DNA of 5,281 nucleotides. It comes from Candidatus Aerophobota bacterium (GTDB lineage: Bacteria; Aerophobota; Aerophobia; Aerophobales; B3-G15). The notes beneath the pieces are model-generated. The model searched no databases. It saw only the letters and a program-made list of their open reading frames with translations, and had not been told where the DNA came from. The stretch covers positions 1 through 5,281 of the forward strand of contig JACUUP010000101.1 of the NCBI GenBank assembly GCA_014859225.1. The letters are read 5' to 3'. Position numbers and translations under genes: made by a program. How positions within the stretch are numbered: the stretch's first letter is position 1; the number at the start of each line of letters is the position of its first letter. Below are positions 1-4,520 of this stretch, piece by piece.

Positions 1-68
1 TTTGGTTTCTGAAAAATTGAATAGGGAAAGAGGCTACAAGAGGTGCAAGTTCCTGTTCTGTTTATAGT

Positions 69-91
69 AAAAGGGGACAGCGACCTTTTTT
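69..91. repeat. Short REP-like or IS-end-like hairpin
   Basis: AAAAGG (69-74) pairs with CCTTTT (84-89) around the loop GGACAGCGA. The reverse complement reads GGTCGCTGTCCCCTTTT. This resembles GGTACTGTCCCTATTTT at 4344-4360 and AACTGTCCACTTTTTT at 4626-4641. Sequences of this kind often sit at ends of insertion sequences or as transposase-associated REP units. That assignment is from memory of such repeats and not proven here. Confidence 0.3.
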
Positions 92-127
92 ATCTGTCTT
101 TTCTCGGCCTCCCCTGGTTTAAGCATT

Positions 128-162
128 GTAGAGAACGCTTTAATCGCTTTTCTACTTTTTTT
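128..162 (+). terminator. Putative intrinsic terminator
   Basis: GTAGAGAA (128-135) pairs with TTTTCTAC (148-155), eight pairs including one G-U, around a 12-base loop. Seven T residues follow directly (156-162). The stem is AT-rich, so it would be a modest terminator. It would end transcription from a gene left of the window and insulate the sulfur operon. Confidence 0.4.
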
Positions 163-229
163 ATAAATTGATCTGTCACGACTGCTAATCCTCTACTGGT
201 TTTTACCCTTATATCTTTTGTCATTTCAA

Positions 230-256
230 GGTCATCATTTTGGAGGAATGATGGCC
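230..256. promoter_or_regulatory. Inverted repeat upstream of cstB-like gene
   Basis: CATCATT (233-239) and AATGATG (247-253) are perfect inverted repeats separated by seven bases, extended by GG (230-231) and CC (255-256) after one mismatch. The centre holds GGAGG, a perfect Shine-Dalgarno core, 70-80 bases upstream of the real start at 322. A dyad of this size upstream of a sulfide/persulfide operon could be the operator of a persulfide-sensing repressor (BigR/SqrR or CstR types are known for such operons). As RNA it would be a leader hairpin with GGAGG in the loop. Neither role is demonstrated. Confidence 0.35.
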
Positions 257-321
257 CTTGTGTCAAGGAGCAATCTTTCTACAGATAGTATAGGACATAA
301 TTTAAAAACAGGAGATCGTAT

Positions 322-1704
322 ATGTTCTTGCAACGGTTTTTCAACAAAGGCCTGGCGCATAGCTCTTATCTGTTGGGAGCTACTGACACCTGTGCAGTGA
401 TTGACCCTGAGCGGCATGTTGATTCCTATATTCAGGTTGCGCGGTCCATGGGCATGCGCATTACTCATGTTTTGGAGACGCATCTTCATGCAGATTTCAT
501 TTCCGGTCATCTGGAACTTGCAGAAAAGACGAATGCTCAAATTTATGTTCCAAAGCGTGCAGAATGCCAGTTCGACCACATTGGCGTGGAAGAGGGATAT
601 ACATTTTACCTCGAACAGTTTAAGGTGCAGGTTCTGGAGACACCCGGACATACGCCCGAGCATGTGAGCTATGTGGTTACTGATACCACGCGCGGTACTG
701 ATCCGGTGTGTGTCTTTCCGGGTGATACGCTCTTTGTAGGCGATGTGGGACGGCCCGATCTCTTTCCCGGCAAGTCGCGCCAGTTAGCCTTGAAGTTATA
801 TGAGAGCCTGTATGGGCGATTACTCCAACTGCCTGATTTTTGCGAGCTATACCCGGCGCATGGAGCAGGATCACTCTGTGGCAAGGCGATTAATGCAAAG
901 GCAGTAAGTACCATCGGATATGAACGATGCTACAATGAGATGCTCCAGATAAAAGATCGAGAAAAATTTATTCGTGCACTAACGACCAATATGCCACCTC
1001 CACCTCCATATTTTAGTCGCTGCAGCATGAGCAACCGGAATGGACCCACTCTACTTCGGAATCTTTCGCTACCGGTCGGGCTGAACCCGACAGAATTTCA
1101 CGAACGCATGCAACAACCCAATACCCTGATACTCGATGTGCGCCATTATGGGGCATTTGGTGGCTGCCATATTCCTGGCTCGTATAATATTGATCTTGAA
1201 GGTAAACTTGCTACTTTTGCTGGCTGGATTCTTCCCCAACATGCGGAAATTCTCCTGGTAACTCATAACCAGAGTGCAGTAGAGGAGGCTTGTATGCGGC
1301 TCTACCGGGTGGGGCTAGATATGATTCCCGCATACCTCGAGGCCGGGATACCGGCCTGGGCAATGGCGGGTTATCCTTTGGATGATGTCCGGCAGCTCAC
1401 GCCCCAGAAGTTTTGCGAGATGCAAACCGGAGGCTGTGAGATGGCAGTGATTGATGTACGTATGCCCCATGAATATAAAAAATCGCATGTGCCGGGAGCA
1501 CTTAACATACCGGTACCCGAATTAAGAGAGTATCCCGGGCAGCTCGATCCCGGCATGCAGGTGGTACTTATCTGTAGCTCTGGACGTCGCTCGAGCCTGG
1601 GGGTGAGTTTACTCAAGCGGCACGGCTTCAAAAATATTTTCAACCTGGCGGGCGGCATAGCAGGCTACACGGTTGCCGGCTACAAGCTTGTTTCAATCGA
1701 GTAG
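322..1704 (+). CDS. cstB: CstB-like persulfide dioxygenase-rhodanese fusion
   Basis: Predicted cytoplasmic 460-residue enzyme that oxidises low-molecular-weight or protein persulfides to sulfite and transfers sulfane sulfur, giving thiosulfate. Residues 1 to about 240 form a metallo-beta-lactamase fold of the ETHE1 type: THLHADFISGH (His54, His56, Asp58, His63), TPGHTPEH (His110, His114), FPGDTLFVGDVGRPDL (Asp135) and PAHGAGSLCG. By analogy with ETHE1 the iron ligands are His54, His110 and Asp135. Residues of about 255-355 form a rhodanese fold (LILDVRHYGAFGGCHIPGS) whose active-site loop reads VTHNQSA, with no cysteine, so it is a pseudo-rhodanese. Residues of about 370-460 form an active rhodanese with loop CSSGRRS (Cys418). 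This three-domain order and length match Staphylococcus CstB (about 444 residues). The start at 322 is set by AGGAG (310-314) seven bases upstream. No signal peptide is seen. First gene of the operon with the YeeE/YedE pair. The symbol is assigned from architecture, not from an orthology test. Confidence 0.9.
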   Translation: MFLQRFFNKGLAHSSYLLGATDTCAVIDPERHVDSYIQVARSMGMRITHVLETHLHADFISGHLELAEKTNAQIYVPKRAECQFDHIGVEEGYTFYLEQFKVQVLETPGHTPEHVSYVVTDTTRGTDPVCVFPGDTLFVGDVGRPDLFPGKSRQLALKLYESLYGRLLQLPDFCELYPAHGAGSLCGKAINAKAVSTIGYERCYNEMLQIKDREKFIRALTTNMPPPPPYFSRCSMSNRNGPTLLRNLSLPVGLNPTEFHERMQQPNTLILDVRHYGAFGGCHIPGSYNIDLEGKLATFAGWILPQHAEILLVTHNQSAVEEACMRLYRVGLDMIPAYLEAGIPAWAMAGYPLDDVRQLTPQKFCEMQTGGCEMAVIDVRMPHEYKKSHVPGALNIPVPELREYPGQLDPGMQVVLICSSGRRSSLGVSLLKRHGFKNIFNLAGGIAGYTVAGYKLVSIE

Positions 1705-1712
1705 ATAGGAAC

Positions 1713-1736
1713 CTCTCTGTGCGAGCACACAGATAG
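1713..1736 (+). promoter_or_regulatory. Intercistronic hairpin between cstB-like and yeeE-like genes
   Basis: In the 53-base gap, TCTGTG (1716-1721) pairs with CACAGA (1728-1733) around a six-base loop. After one mismatch, two further pairs extend the stem. No T-tract follows, so it is not an intrinsic terminator. It could stabilise the upstream mRNA end or tune expression of the transporter genes relative to the enzyme. The downstream Shine-Dalgarno AGGAGG (1745-1750) lies outside the stem and stays free. Confidence 0.35.
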
Positions 1737-1757
1737 AGTATGCGAGGAGGCGAATCT

Positions 1758-2279
1758 ATGGATGATGTGATTATAGCGAGGTGGTCCCCTTATGTGGTGG
1801 GGGCGGGAATAGGGATTTTGTCCTGGGTAGCGTTCTTGCTCTCGAATAGACCTATTGGTTGCTCCACTGCCTATGTGCGCAGCAGTGGAATGATAGAAAA
1901 AGTTTTCCGGGGTAAAAAGGCTACGCAGAAGGCATACTACCAAGAATTCACCCCAACGGTGGATTGGGAATGGATGCTCGTTGTAGGAATCGTCATTGGT
2001 GCTTTTATCTCATCTGTTTTATCCGGTCACTTTCAGGTGCAGTGGGTACCGTCAAAGTGGGCTGAAGTGATGGGCTCAGCAGTTTCTATTCGCTGGGTTG
2101 TTGCACTGGTGGGAGGGATCGTCATGGGATTTGGAGCTCGCTGGGCAGGGGGGTGTACGAGCGGCCATGGCATCAGCGGGGCGCTTCAGTTAGCGGTAAG
2201 TAGCTGGCTCGTTTTTCTATGTCTGTTTATCAGCGGTATCATCACCGCACATGTGTTATTTGCAGGTTGGGGAGGTTAG
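1758..2279 (+). CDS. YeeE/YedE family transporter, first half
   Basis: Inner-membrane protein of 173 residues from the Sulf_transp (YeeE/YedE) family, whose members import thiosulfate or move related reduced sulfur species. I see four hydrophobic segments: about 10-29, 72-89, 111-127 and 147-168. The family signatures are NRPIGCSTAYVR (30-41) and WAGGCTSGHGISG (129-141). The latter holds the conserved cysteine (Cys133) that in TsuA-type proteins contacts the sulfur substrate. Full-length family members carry two such halves in one chain. Here the halves are separate genes, as in PmpA/PmpB-type pairs, so this protein probably acts with the product of the next gene. An in-frame ATG lies at 1740, but 1758 is chosen because AGGAGG (1745-1750) sits seven bases upstream of it. 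The stop falls four bases before the next start, which implies translational coupling. Confidence 0.85.
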   Translation: MDDVIIARWSPYVVGAGIGILSWVAFLLSNRPIGCSTAYVRSSGMIEKVFRGKKATQKAYYQEFTPTVDWEWMLVVGIVIGAFISSVLSGHFQVQWVPSKWAEVMGSAVSIRWVVALVGGIVMGFGARWAGGCTSGHGISGALQLAVSSWLVFLCLFISGIITAHVLFAGWGG

Positions 2280-2283
2280 GCCC

Positions 2284-2841
2284 ATGTTGAAGAACGTGCA
2301 TAGTCGAAAAGGTCTCCAACTCGTGCTGGGGTTGTTCATAGGTATTGCTTTTGGTTTCTTGCTCCAGAAGGGCGGAGTGACGAATTACAATATCATCATA
2401 GGTCAGCTTCTGCTCATAGATTTCACGGTTGTGAAAGTAATGCTCACGGCTGTGCTGGTGGGAATGATCGGAATTTACGGACTCCGAAGTCTGGGTCTTG
2501 TCATACTTCACCCCAAGCCAGGTTCACTTGGTGCATCGGTTGTAGGTGGACTCATATTCGGAGTCGGTTTTGGCCTATTGGGTTATTGTCCGGGTACCGT
2601 TGCGGGTGCGGTAGGCCAGGGTTCGCTCGACGCACTGTTCGGGGGAGTAGTCGGGATGCTGCTTGGGACAGGACTGTTTGCTGCTATGTACCCTATGCTG
2701 AACCGGAGTATCTTGCAAAGAGGTAGCTTCGGAACGCTCACACTGCCCGAGCTTTCCCGGGTGCATGCCTGGGTAATCGTTATTCCCCTTGCCGGAGCTT
2801 TACTTTTTATTTTATTGATGCTGGAACGAGCAGGTTTTTGA
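2284..2841 (+). CDS. YeeE/YedE family transporter, second half
   Basis: Inner-membrane protein of 185 residues and partner of the preceding gene, from the same Sulf_transp family. Hydrophobic segments lie at about 11-28, 52-75, 82-100, 117-136 and 163-180. The signature GYCPGTVAGAVGQG (100-113) contains the conserved Cys102, the counterpart of Cys133 in the other half. Together the two proteins would supply the paired cysteine motifs of a complete transporter channel. The longer frame opens at an ATG at 2251 inside the upstream gene, but GGGGAGG (2269-2275) places the real start at 2284 with an eight-base spacer. This is the last gene of the operon. Its position after the persulfide dioxygenase suggests that it supplies or removes thiosulfate or a sulfide-derived species for that enzyme. 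The substrate itself cannot be read from sequence. Confidence 0.85.
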   Translation: MLKNVHSRKGLQLVLGLFIGIAFGFLLQKGGVTNYNIIIGQLLLIDFTVVKVMLTAVLVGMIGIYGLRSLGLVILHPKPGSLGASVVGGLIFGVGFGLLGYCPGTVAGAVGQGSLDALFGGVVGMLLGTGLFAAMYPMLNRSILQRGSFGTLTLPELSRVHAWVIVIPLAGALLFILLMLERAGF

Positions 2842-2859
2842 AAATCAGGTGAAAAGTTA

Positions 2860-2930
2860 CACGCTTTACATTTCTGGCAAGGAATGCCAAAGACAGGGAG
2901 CGTTTCCTCATAAAGCGTGAATGTGCTCCC
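2860..2930 (+). terminator. Structured operon 3' region with interleaved inverted repeats
   Basis: Three inverted repeats follow the operon stop. CACGCTTTA (2860-2868) pairs with TAAAGCGTG (2911-2919). TGGCA (2875-2879) pairs with TGCCA (2885-2889) inside it. GGGAGC (2896-2901) pairs with GCTCCC (2925-2930), and this pair interleaves with the first, so the two are alternative folds or a pseudoknot. A run of five T begins only at 2941, ten bases after the last arm, so this is not a classic intrinsic terminator. It may still end the operon transcript or protect its 3' end. Confidence 0.35.
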
Positions 2931-2980
2931 ACGTCGTCTCTTTTTCCACAAATTTGTAGTAAAGAAATCGCCGGCTGAAA

Positions 2981-3238
2981 TCATCCAGGCTGGTGATAAG
3001 GCGCCACTTCGTAAGGAGCATACCCCTTATCTATTCCTCTGGTTGGGCTTTTTCTCTGGTAGTCAATGGAGAATGCATCAGGGTCTTTTCTGCAGTTTTC
3101 AAGAAGATCAAGAAATCTTCTTCTTTTGATCGTGAGTATCTGAAGGATGTACGTGAGCTCTACTTTCTCATGCATGTACTTTTCCAAAAGCATTTTCACC
3201 TCTTCGGTGGTGAATCTTTTGTGTAGCTGCTTAGCCAT
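2981..3238 (-). pseudogene. Transposase N-terminal remnant (HTH part)
   Basis: Minus-strand frame of 85 codons starting at 3238. Residues 1 to about 71 are basic and helical with a helix-turn-helix look: FTTEEVKMLLEKYM, then LTYILQILTIKRRRFLDLL, then DPDAFSIDYQRKSPTR. From memory this matches the N-terminal DNA-binding part of integrase-core (DDE) transposases, which run on for about 300 more residues. After about residue 71 (near 3026) the sequence stops looking like that family and soon hits a stop, and no catalytic DDE domain follows. It is therefore a truncated relic. A purine-rich AAGGAAGG precedes the start. The start codon is part of a perfect 10-bp inverted repeat (3235-3272). The family is likely but not certain. 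Confidence 0.6.
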
Positions 3239-3272
3239 ATCCTACCTTCCTTTTTAACAGAATAGGATATGG
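3235..3272 (-). promoter_or_regulatory. Start-codon hairpin of the transposase remnant
   Basis: CCATATCCTA (3235-3244) and TAGGATATGG (3263-3272) are perfect 10-bp inverted repeats. On the minus-strand mRNA the second arm contains the ATG (3238-3236), and the 18-base loop holds the AAGGAAGG ribosome site. Folding would occlude the start. Known insertion sequences use comparable hairpins to block translation from read-through transcripts. It could instead be an IS end or a repressor site. Confidence 0.5.
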
Positions 3273-3285
3273 TAAGGTTGTTTAG

Positions 3286-3307
3286 TTGACAAGTGCAAGT
3301 AAGTGCA
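3286..3307 (+). promoter_or_regulatory. TTGACA box with AAGTGCA direct repeat
   Basis: TTGACA (3286-3291) is followed by two AAGTGCA copies (3291-3297 and 3301-3307) spaced exactly ten bases, one helical turn. The MITE-like element begins four bases later. This could be the remains of a promoter/operator cut off from its gene by the insertion. No convincing -10 box remains, so support is weak. Confidence 0.25.
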
Positions 3308-3353
3308 TTTTTAAAGAGATTGCTGAAAAAGTCCCTCAGAATATAATTCCGTT

Positions 3354-3380
3354 CCTTGCTTACTACCTGCAAGGACAAGT
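3354..3380. repeat. 27-bp micro-insert repeat, copy 1
   Basis: First copy of a 27-bp unit (starts CCTTGCTTAC, ends AAGGACAAGT) that recurs at 3434-3460 with one difference (third base T versus C). It contains its own hairpin, CCTTGC (3354-3359) against GCAAGG (3369-3374). It abuts the left hairpin of the REP-like palindrome. Like copy 2, it is preceded by T and ends in T. Confidence 0.7.
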
Positions 3381-3471
3381 ATTCCTGCAAAAGCAGGAAT
3401 CCAGTATTTTCAAGGTATTTCTGGACTCCCGCTCCCTGCTTACTACCTGCAAGGACAAGTTTCGCGGGAGT
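3381..3471. repeat. REP-like composite palindrome inside the MITE
   Basis: ATTCCTGC-AAAA-GCAGGAAT (3381-3400) is a perfect eight-pair hairpin. CCAG (3401-3404) pairs with CTGG (3421-3424). ACTCCCGC (3425-3432) pairs with GCGGGAGT (3464-3471). Paired 'ATTCCTGC...GCAGGAATCCAG / CTGGACTCCCGC...GCGGGAGTGAC' units are a common dispersed palindromic repeat type in bacterial genomes. The right hairpin carries the second 27-bp micro-insert in its loop. Confidence 0.65.
3434..3460. repeat. 27-bp micro-insert repeat, copy 2, in a hairpin loop
   Basis: Second copy of the 27-bp unit, 26 of 27 bases identical to 3354-3380. Removing it joins CCCGCT to TTCGCGGG and restores the compact CCCGC-TTTC-GCGGG hairpin. 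It therefore looks like a precise secondary insertion into the loop and not part of the original palindrome. Confidence 0.7.
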
Positions 3472-3533
3472 GACAGAAAAGTGGGTTTTTCAGCAATCTC
3501 TTAAAGTTTAATTGACAGATTTGATGCGGAGCC

Positions 3534-3578
3534 TTGACAGGCACTTTCAGATAGATATACTAAAATTAATACTTAGTA
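3534..3578 (+). promoter_or_regulatory. Promoter and likely operator of the toxin-antitoxin pair
   Basis: TTGACA (3534-3539) and TATACT (3556-3561) with a 16-base spacer form a near-consensus sigma70-type promoter. The inverted repeat TACTAA (3558-3563) and TTAGTA (3573-3578) overlaps the -10 box and runs towards the ribosome site. That is where an RHH antitoxin, alone or with its toxin, normally binds to repress its own operon. A second TTGACAG lies at 3512-3518. Confidence 0.6.
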
Positions 3579-3591
3579 ATAAAAGGAGTCT

Positions 3592-3843
3592 ATGTTGAGA
3601 ACAACTAAAATTCAAACTTTATCTTTGCCACCGGAGATGGTGGAGCAAATCGAGAAACTGGCCAAAGAGGAGAATATGACCAAGAGCGAACTTTTCCGGG
3701 AGGCGCTAAGAGAATATCTGAGAGGGAAAAGGTGGGAGAAGATAAGAGAATATGGAGCCAGGAAAGCAGCAAAGCTGGGGATTAAAGAGGATGATGTGGA
3801 AAGACTGATTGATGAGTACCGGTCTGAGAAACAACAAAAATAA
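3592..3843 (+). CDS. Ribbon-helix-helix (CopG-type) antitoxin
   Basis: Small 83-residue protein with an N-terminal ribbon-helix-helix DNA-binding fold: strand TKIQTLSLPPEMV (about 5-17), helix EMVEQIEKLAKEEN, turn, then helix TKSELFREALREYLR. In this fold the dimer inserts its strand pair into the major groove. The charged C-terminal part (about 45-83, ending DDVERLIDEYRSEKQ) is the usual toxin-binding region and resembles that of antitoxins paired with PIN toxins. The next gene is a PIN protein three bases downstream, so this should be the antitoxin and autorepressor of the operon. AAAAGGAG (3581-3588) is only three bases from the ATG. A TTG at 3595 would have a better six-base spacing, so the start could be one codon later. 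Confidence 0.85.
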   Translation: MLRTTKIQTLSLPPEMVEQIEKLAKEENMTKSELFREALREYLRGKRWEKIREYGARKAAKLGIKEDDVERLIDEYRSEKQQK

Positions 3844-3846
3844 CTT

Positions 3847-4309
3847 ATGGTTAAAGTAGTGCTGGATACTAATGTTTTAATTTCAGCCACTGTTTTTGGT
3901 GGAAATCCAGAAAAGATACTGGATTTGGCAAGTGAAGGCAAAATTAAGCTTATAATCTCTAAAGAAGTGTTAGGAGAGCTCAAAGAAGTTCTCCAGAAAA
4001 AGTTTGGTTTTAGTCAAGAGATGGCCAAGGTGACAGCTTCTGATATAGAAGAGGTCTCTATTTTGGTTGTTCCAACCAGGAAGGTGAATGTTGCAAAAGA
4101 AAGAGGGTGATAACAGAATCTTAGAATGTGCGGTTGAAGGGAGAACTCAATACATTGTCCCTGGAGATAAACGCCATCTTCTACCATTAGGAGAGTATAA
4201 GGGTATAAAAATCGTGTCACCGGTTCAGTTTTTGAGAATCATCTCCCAGAAAAATCTTTTACACTCCAGGAACGCCATCCTTGAGGATGCTGCCCATGAG
4301 AATACATAG
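3847..4309 (+). pseudogene. PIN-domain toxin, frameshifted
   Basis: Predicted RNase toxin of a VapC-like PIN family (PIN_3, 'putative toxin component, PIN family'). The frame from 3847 gives LDTNVLIS with catalytic Asp7 and the conserved Glu44 in KEVLGELKEVL, then stops at 4108 after 87 residues. The rest lies in the +1 frame: EGDNRILECAVEG (Asp88) and YIVPGDKRHLLPLGEYKG (Asp107), ending at 4309. Dropping one A from the AAA at 4100-4102 restores a continuous protein of 153 residues, normal for the family, with all four acidic residues. The short form alone lacks Asp88 and Asp107 and should be inactive. Translation probably couples to the antitoxin, since no clear ribosome site precedes 3847. 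An ATG at 4088 with AGGAAGG (4078-4084) could start the C-terminal part (73 residues) separately. Sequencing error, real inactivation and recoding are all possible. Confidence 0.8.
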
Positions 4310-4325
4310 ATCTATCCTCATTTTT
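4282..4325 (+). terminator. Putative terminator of the toxin-antitoxin operon
   Basis: TGAGGAT (4282-4288) pairs perfectly with ATCCTCA (4314-4320), and five T follow at once (4321-4325). The loop is long (25 bases) and includes the palindrome ATAGATCTAT (4306-4315). The left arm lies within the last codons of the toxin frame. Confidence 0.4.
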
Positions 4326-4343
4326 CACTCCCTGATTAAAATG

Positions 4344-4360
4344 GTACTGTCCCTATTTTG
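4344..4360. repeat. CTGTCC-type repeat or IS-end-like motif
   Basis: GGTACTGTCCCTATTTT resembles the reverse complement of 69-85 and the stretch AACTGTCCACTTTTTT at 4626-4641. The last two flank the riboswitch segment in the same orientation. They may be scars of insertion sequence ends, but the match is short. Confidence 0.25.
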
Positions 4361-4377
4361 AGAGTAGAAACGTGCTC

Positions 4378-4405
4378 TTGACAAAAAAATATGTTGGTTT
4401 AAACT
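4378..4405 (+). promoter_or_regulatory. Promoter of the riboswitch leader
   Basis: TTGACA (4378-4383) is a consensus -35 box. TAAACT (4400-4405), after a 16-base spacer, is an acceptable -10 box. Transcription would start near 4412, about 20 bases before the first paired segment of the riboswitch, as expected for a leader RNA. The promoter and RNA together suggest a once-functional regulatory unit. Confidence 0.5.
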
Positions 4406-4434
4406 ATGTTTACAGTTGGAATCTAATCTTTTCT

Positions 4435-4520
4435 AGAGTGGAAAAAGGCAAACTGCTCGTAAGGGTAGGGCGCAAAGCTATGGATCGCTGAATAATCGAT
4501 CGCCAGGCTGCCGAAGCTCT
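4435..4520 (+). ncRNA. Cyclic di-GMP class I (GEMM-I) riboswitch aptamer
   Basis: The conserved GEMM-I segments occur in order: AAGGCAAAC (4445-4453), then stem CTGCTC/GGGTAG (4453-4458 with 4463-4468) capped by the GNRA tetraloop GTAA, then GGGCGCAAAGC (4468-4478), then UAUGG of a tetraloop receptor (4479-4483), stem GATCG/CGATC (4483-4487 with 4497-4501), and the closing AGGCTGCCGA (4505-4514). Aligned from memory to the Vibrio Vc2 aptamer, the residues that grip the ligand are kept: G20 (4447), A47 (4474) and a C at the C92 position (4511 or 4512). G at position 20 favours c-di-GMP over cGAMP. The position aligned to A43 is G. The outer P1 stem is uncertain (AGAG 4435-4438 with CTCT 4517-4520, or CTAGAGT 4433-4439 with ACTCGAG 4524-4530). 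No terminator or anti-SD switch is obvious, and no intact gene follows. Confidence 0.88.

Larger units (their letters stand above)
1..321. other. Intergenic region upstream of the sulfur operon
   Basis: I see no convincing gene here. A short open frame (bases 2-67, ending TAG) could be the tail of an upstream gene, but its roughly 21 residues match nothing I recognise. The stretch holds a hairpin with the CTGTCC-type sequence seen elsewhere in the window (69-91), a terminator-like hairpin (128-162) and an inverted repeat (230-256). The operon promoter should lie between about 163 and 300, but I find no pair of good -35 and -10 boxes there. That would suit an activator-dependent or alternative-sigma promoter, or simply a weak one. 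No ArsR- or CsoR-type regulator gene is present. Confidence 0.5.
3311..3504. mobile_element. MITE-like element with terminal inverted repeats
   Basis: A 194-bp non-coding element bounded by the perfect 17-bp inverted repeat AAGAGATTGCTGAAAAA (3314-3330) and its complement (3486-3502). TTAA is present at both edges (3311-3314 and 3501-3504), consistent with a TA- or TTAA-type target duplication. The left end has one extra A, so the exact duplication is ambiguous. The interior has no coding capacity and is made of hairpins: a REP-like composite palindrome (3381-3471) and two 27-bp repeats. Size, end structure and lack of genes are typical of MITEs mobilised by a transposase elsewhere in the genome. 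An IS630/Tc1-type helper is my guess from the TA-like target. Confidence 0.7.

Noticed and set aside
218-400. Plus-strand frame of up to 60 residues, with GGAGG before ATG at 251, overlapping the cstB-like start
   Set aside because: The product resembles nothing I know and most of the frame overlaps the better supported gene at 322. It is mentioned only as a possible leader peptide.
235-663. Minus-strand frame of 142 residues
   Set aside because: It lies mostly antisense to the strongly supported persulfide dioxygenase gene, lacks a recognisable domain and looks like a shadow of its codon usage.
2583-2984. Minus-strand frame of 133 residues
   Set aside because: It is antisense to the second YeeE/YedE gene and the structured intergenic region, with no family features.
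3101-3127. AAGAAGAT/ATCTTCTT hairpin followed by CTTTT, as a plus-strand terminator
   Set aside because: The stem falls in lysine/arginine- and leucine-rich codons of the transposase relic and the T-run is short, so coding sequence explains it better.
2917-3226. Plus-strand frames of 70 and 77 residues opposite the transposase relic
   Set aside because: The minus-strand frame has the recognisable HTH-like sequence and a ribosome site. The plus frames are unrecognisable and start without good sites.
3311-3504. CRISPR-like array, because of the 27-bp direct repeat with internal dyad
   Set aside because: There are only two copies at an 80-base period, the 'spacer' is itself a palindromic repeat, and the whole lies between inverted terminal repeats. 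No cas gene is present.
3612-3983. Minus-strand frame of 123 residues
   Set aside because: It is antisense to the antitoxin and toxin genes and rich in Ser/Leu, as expected from the complement of Lys/Glu-rich genes.
4306-4315. ATAGATCTAT palindrome as a separate regulator site
   Set aside because: A 10-base AT-rich palindrome is expected by chance and it lies in the loop of the terminator-like hairpin.
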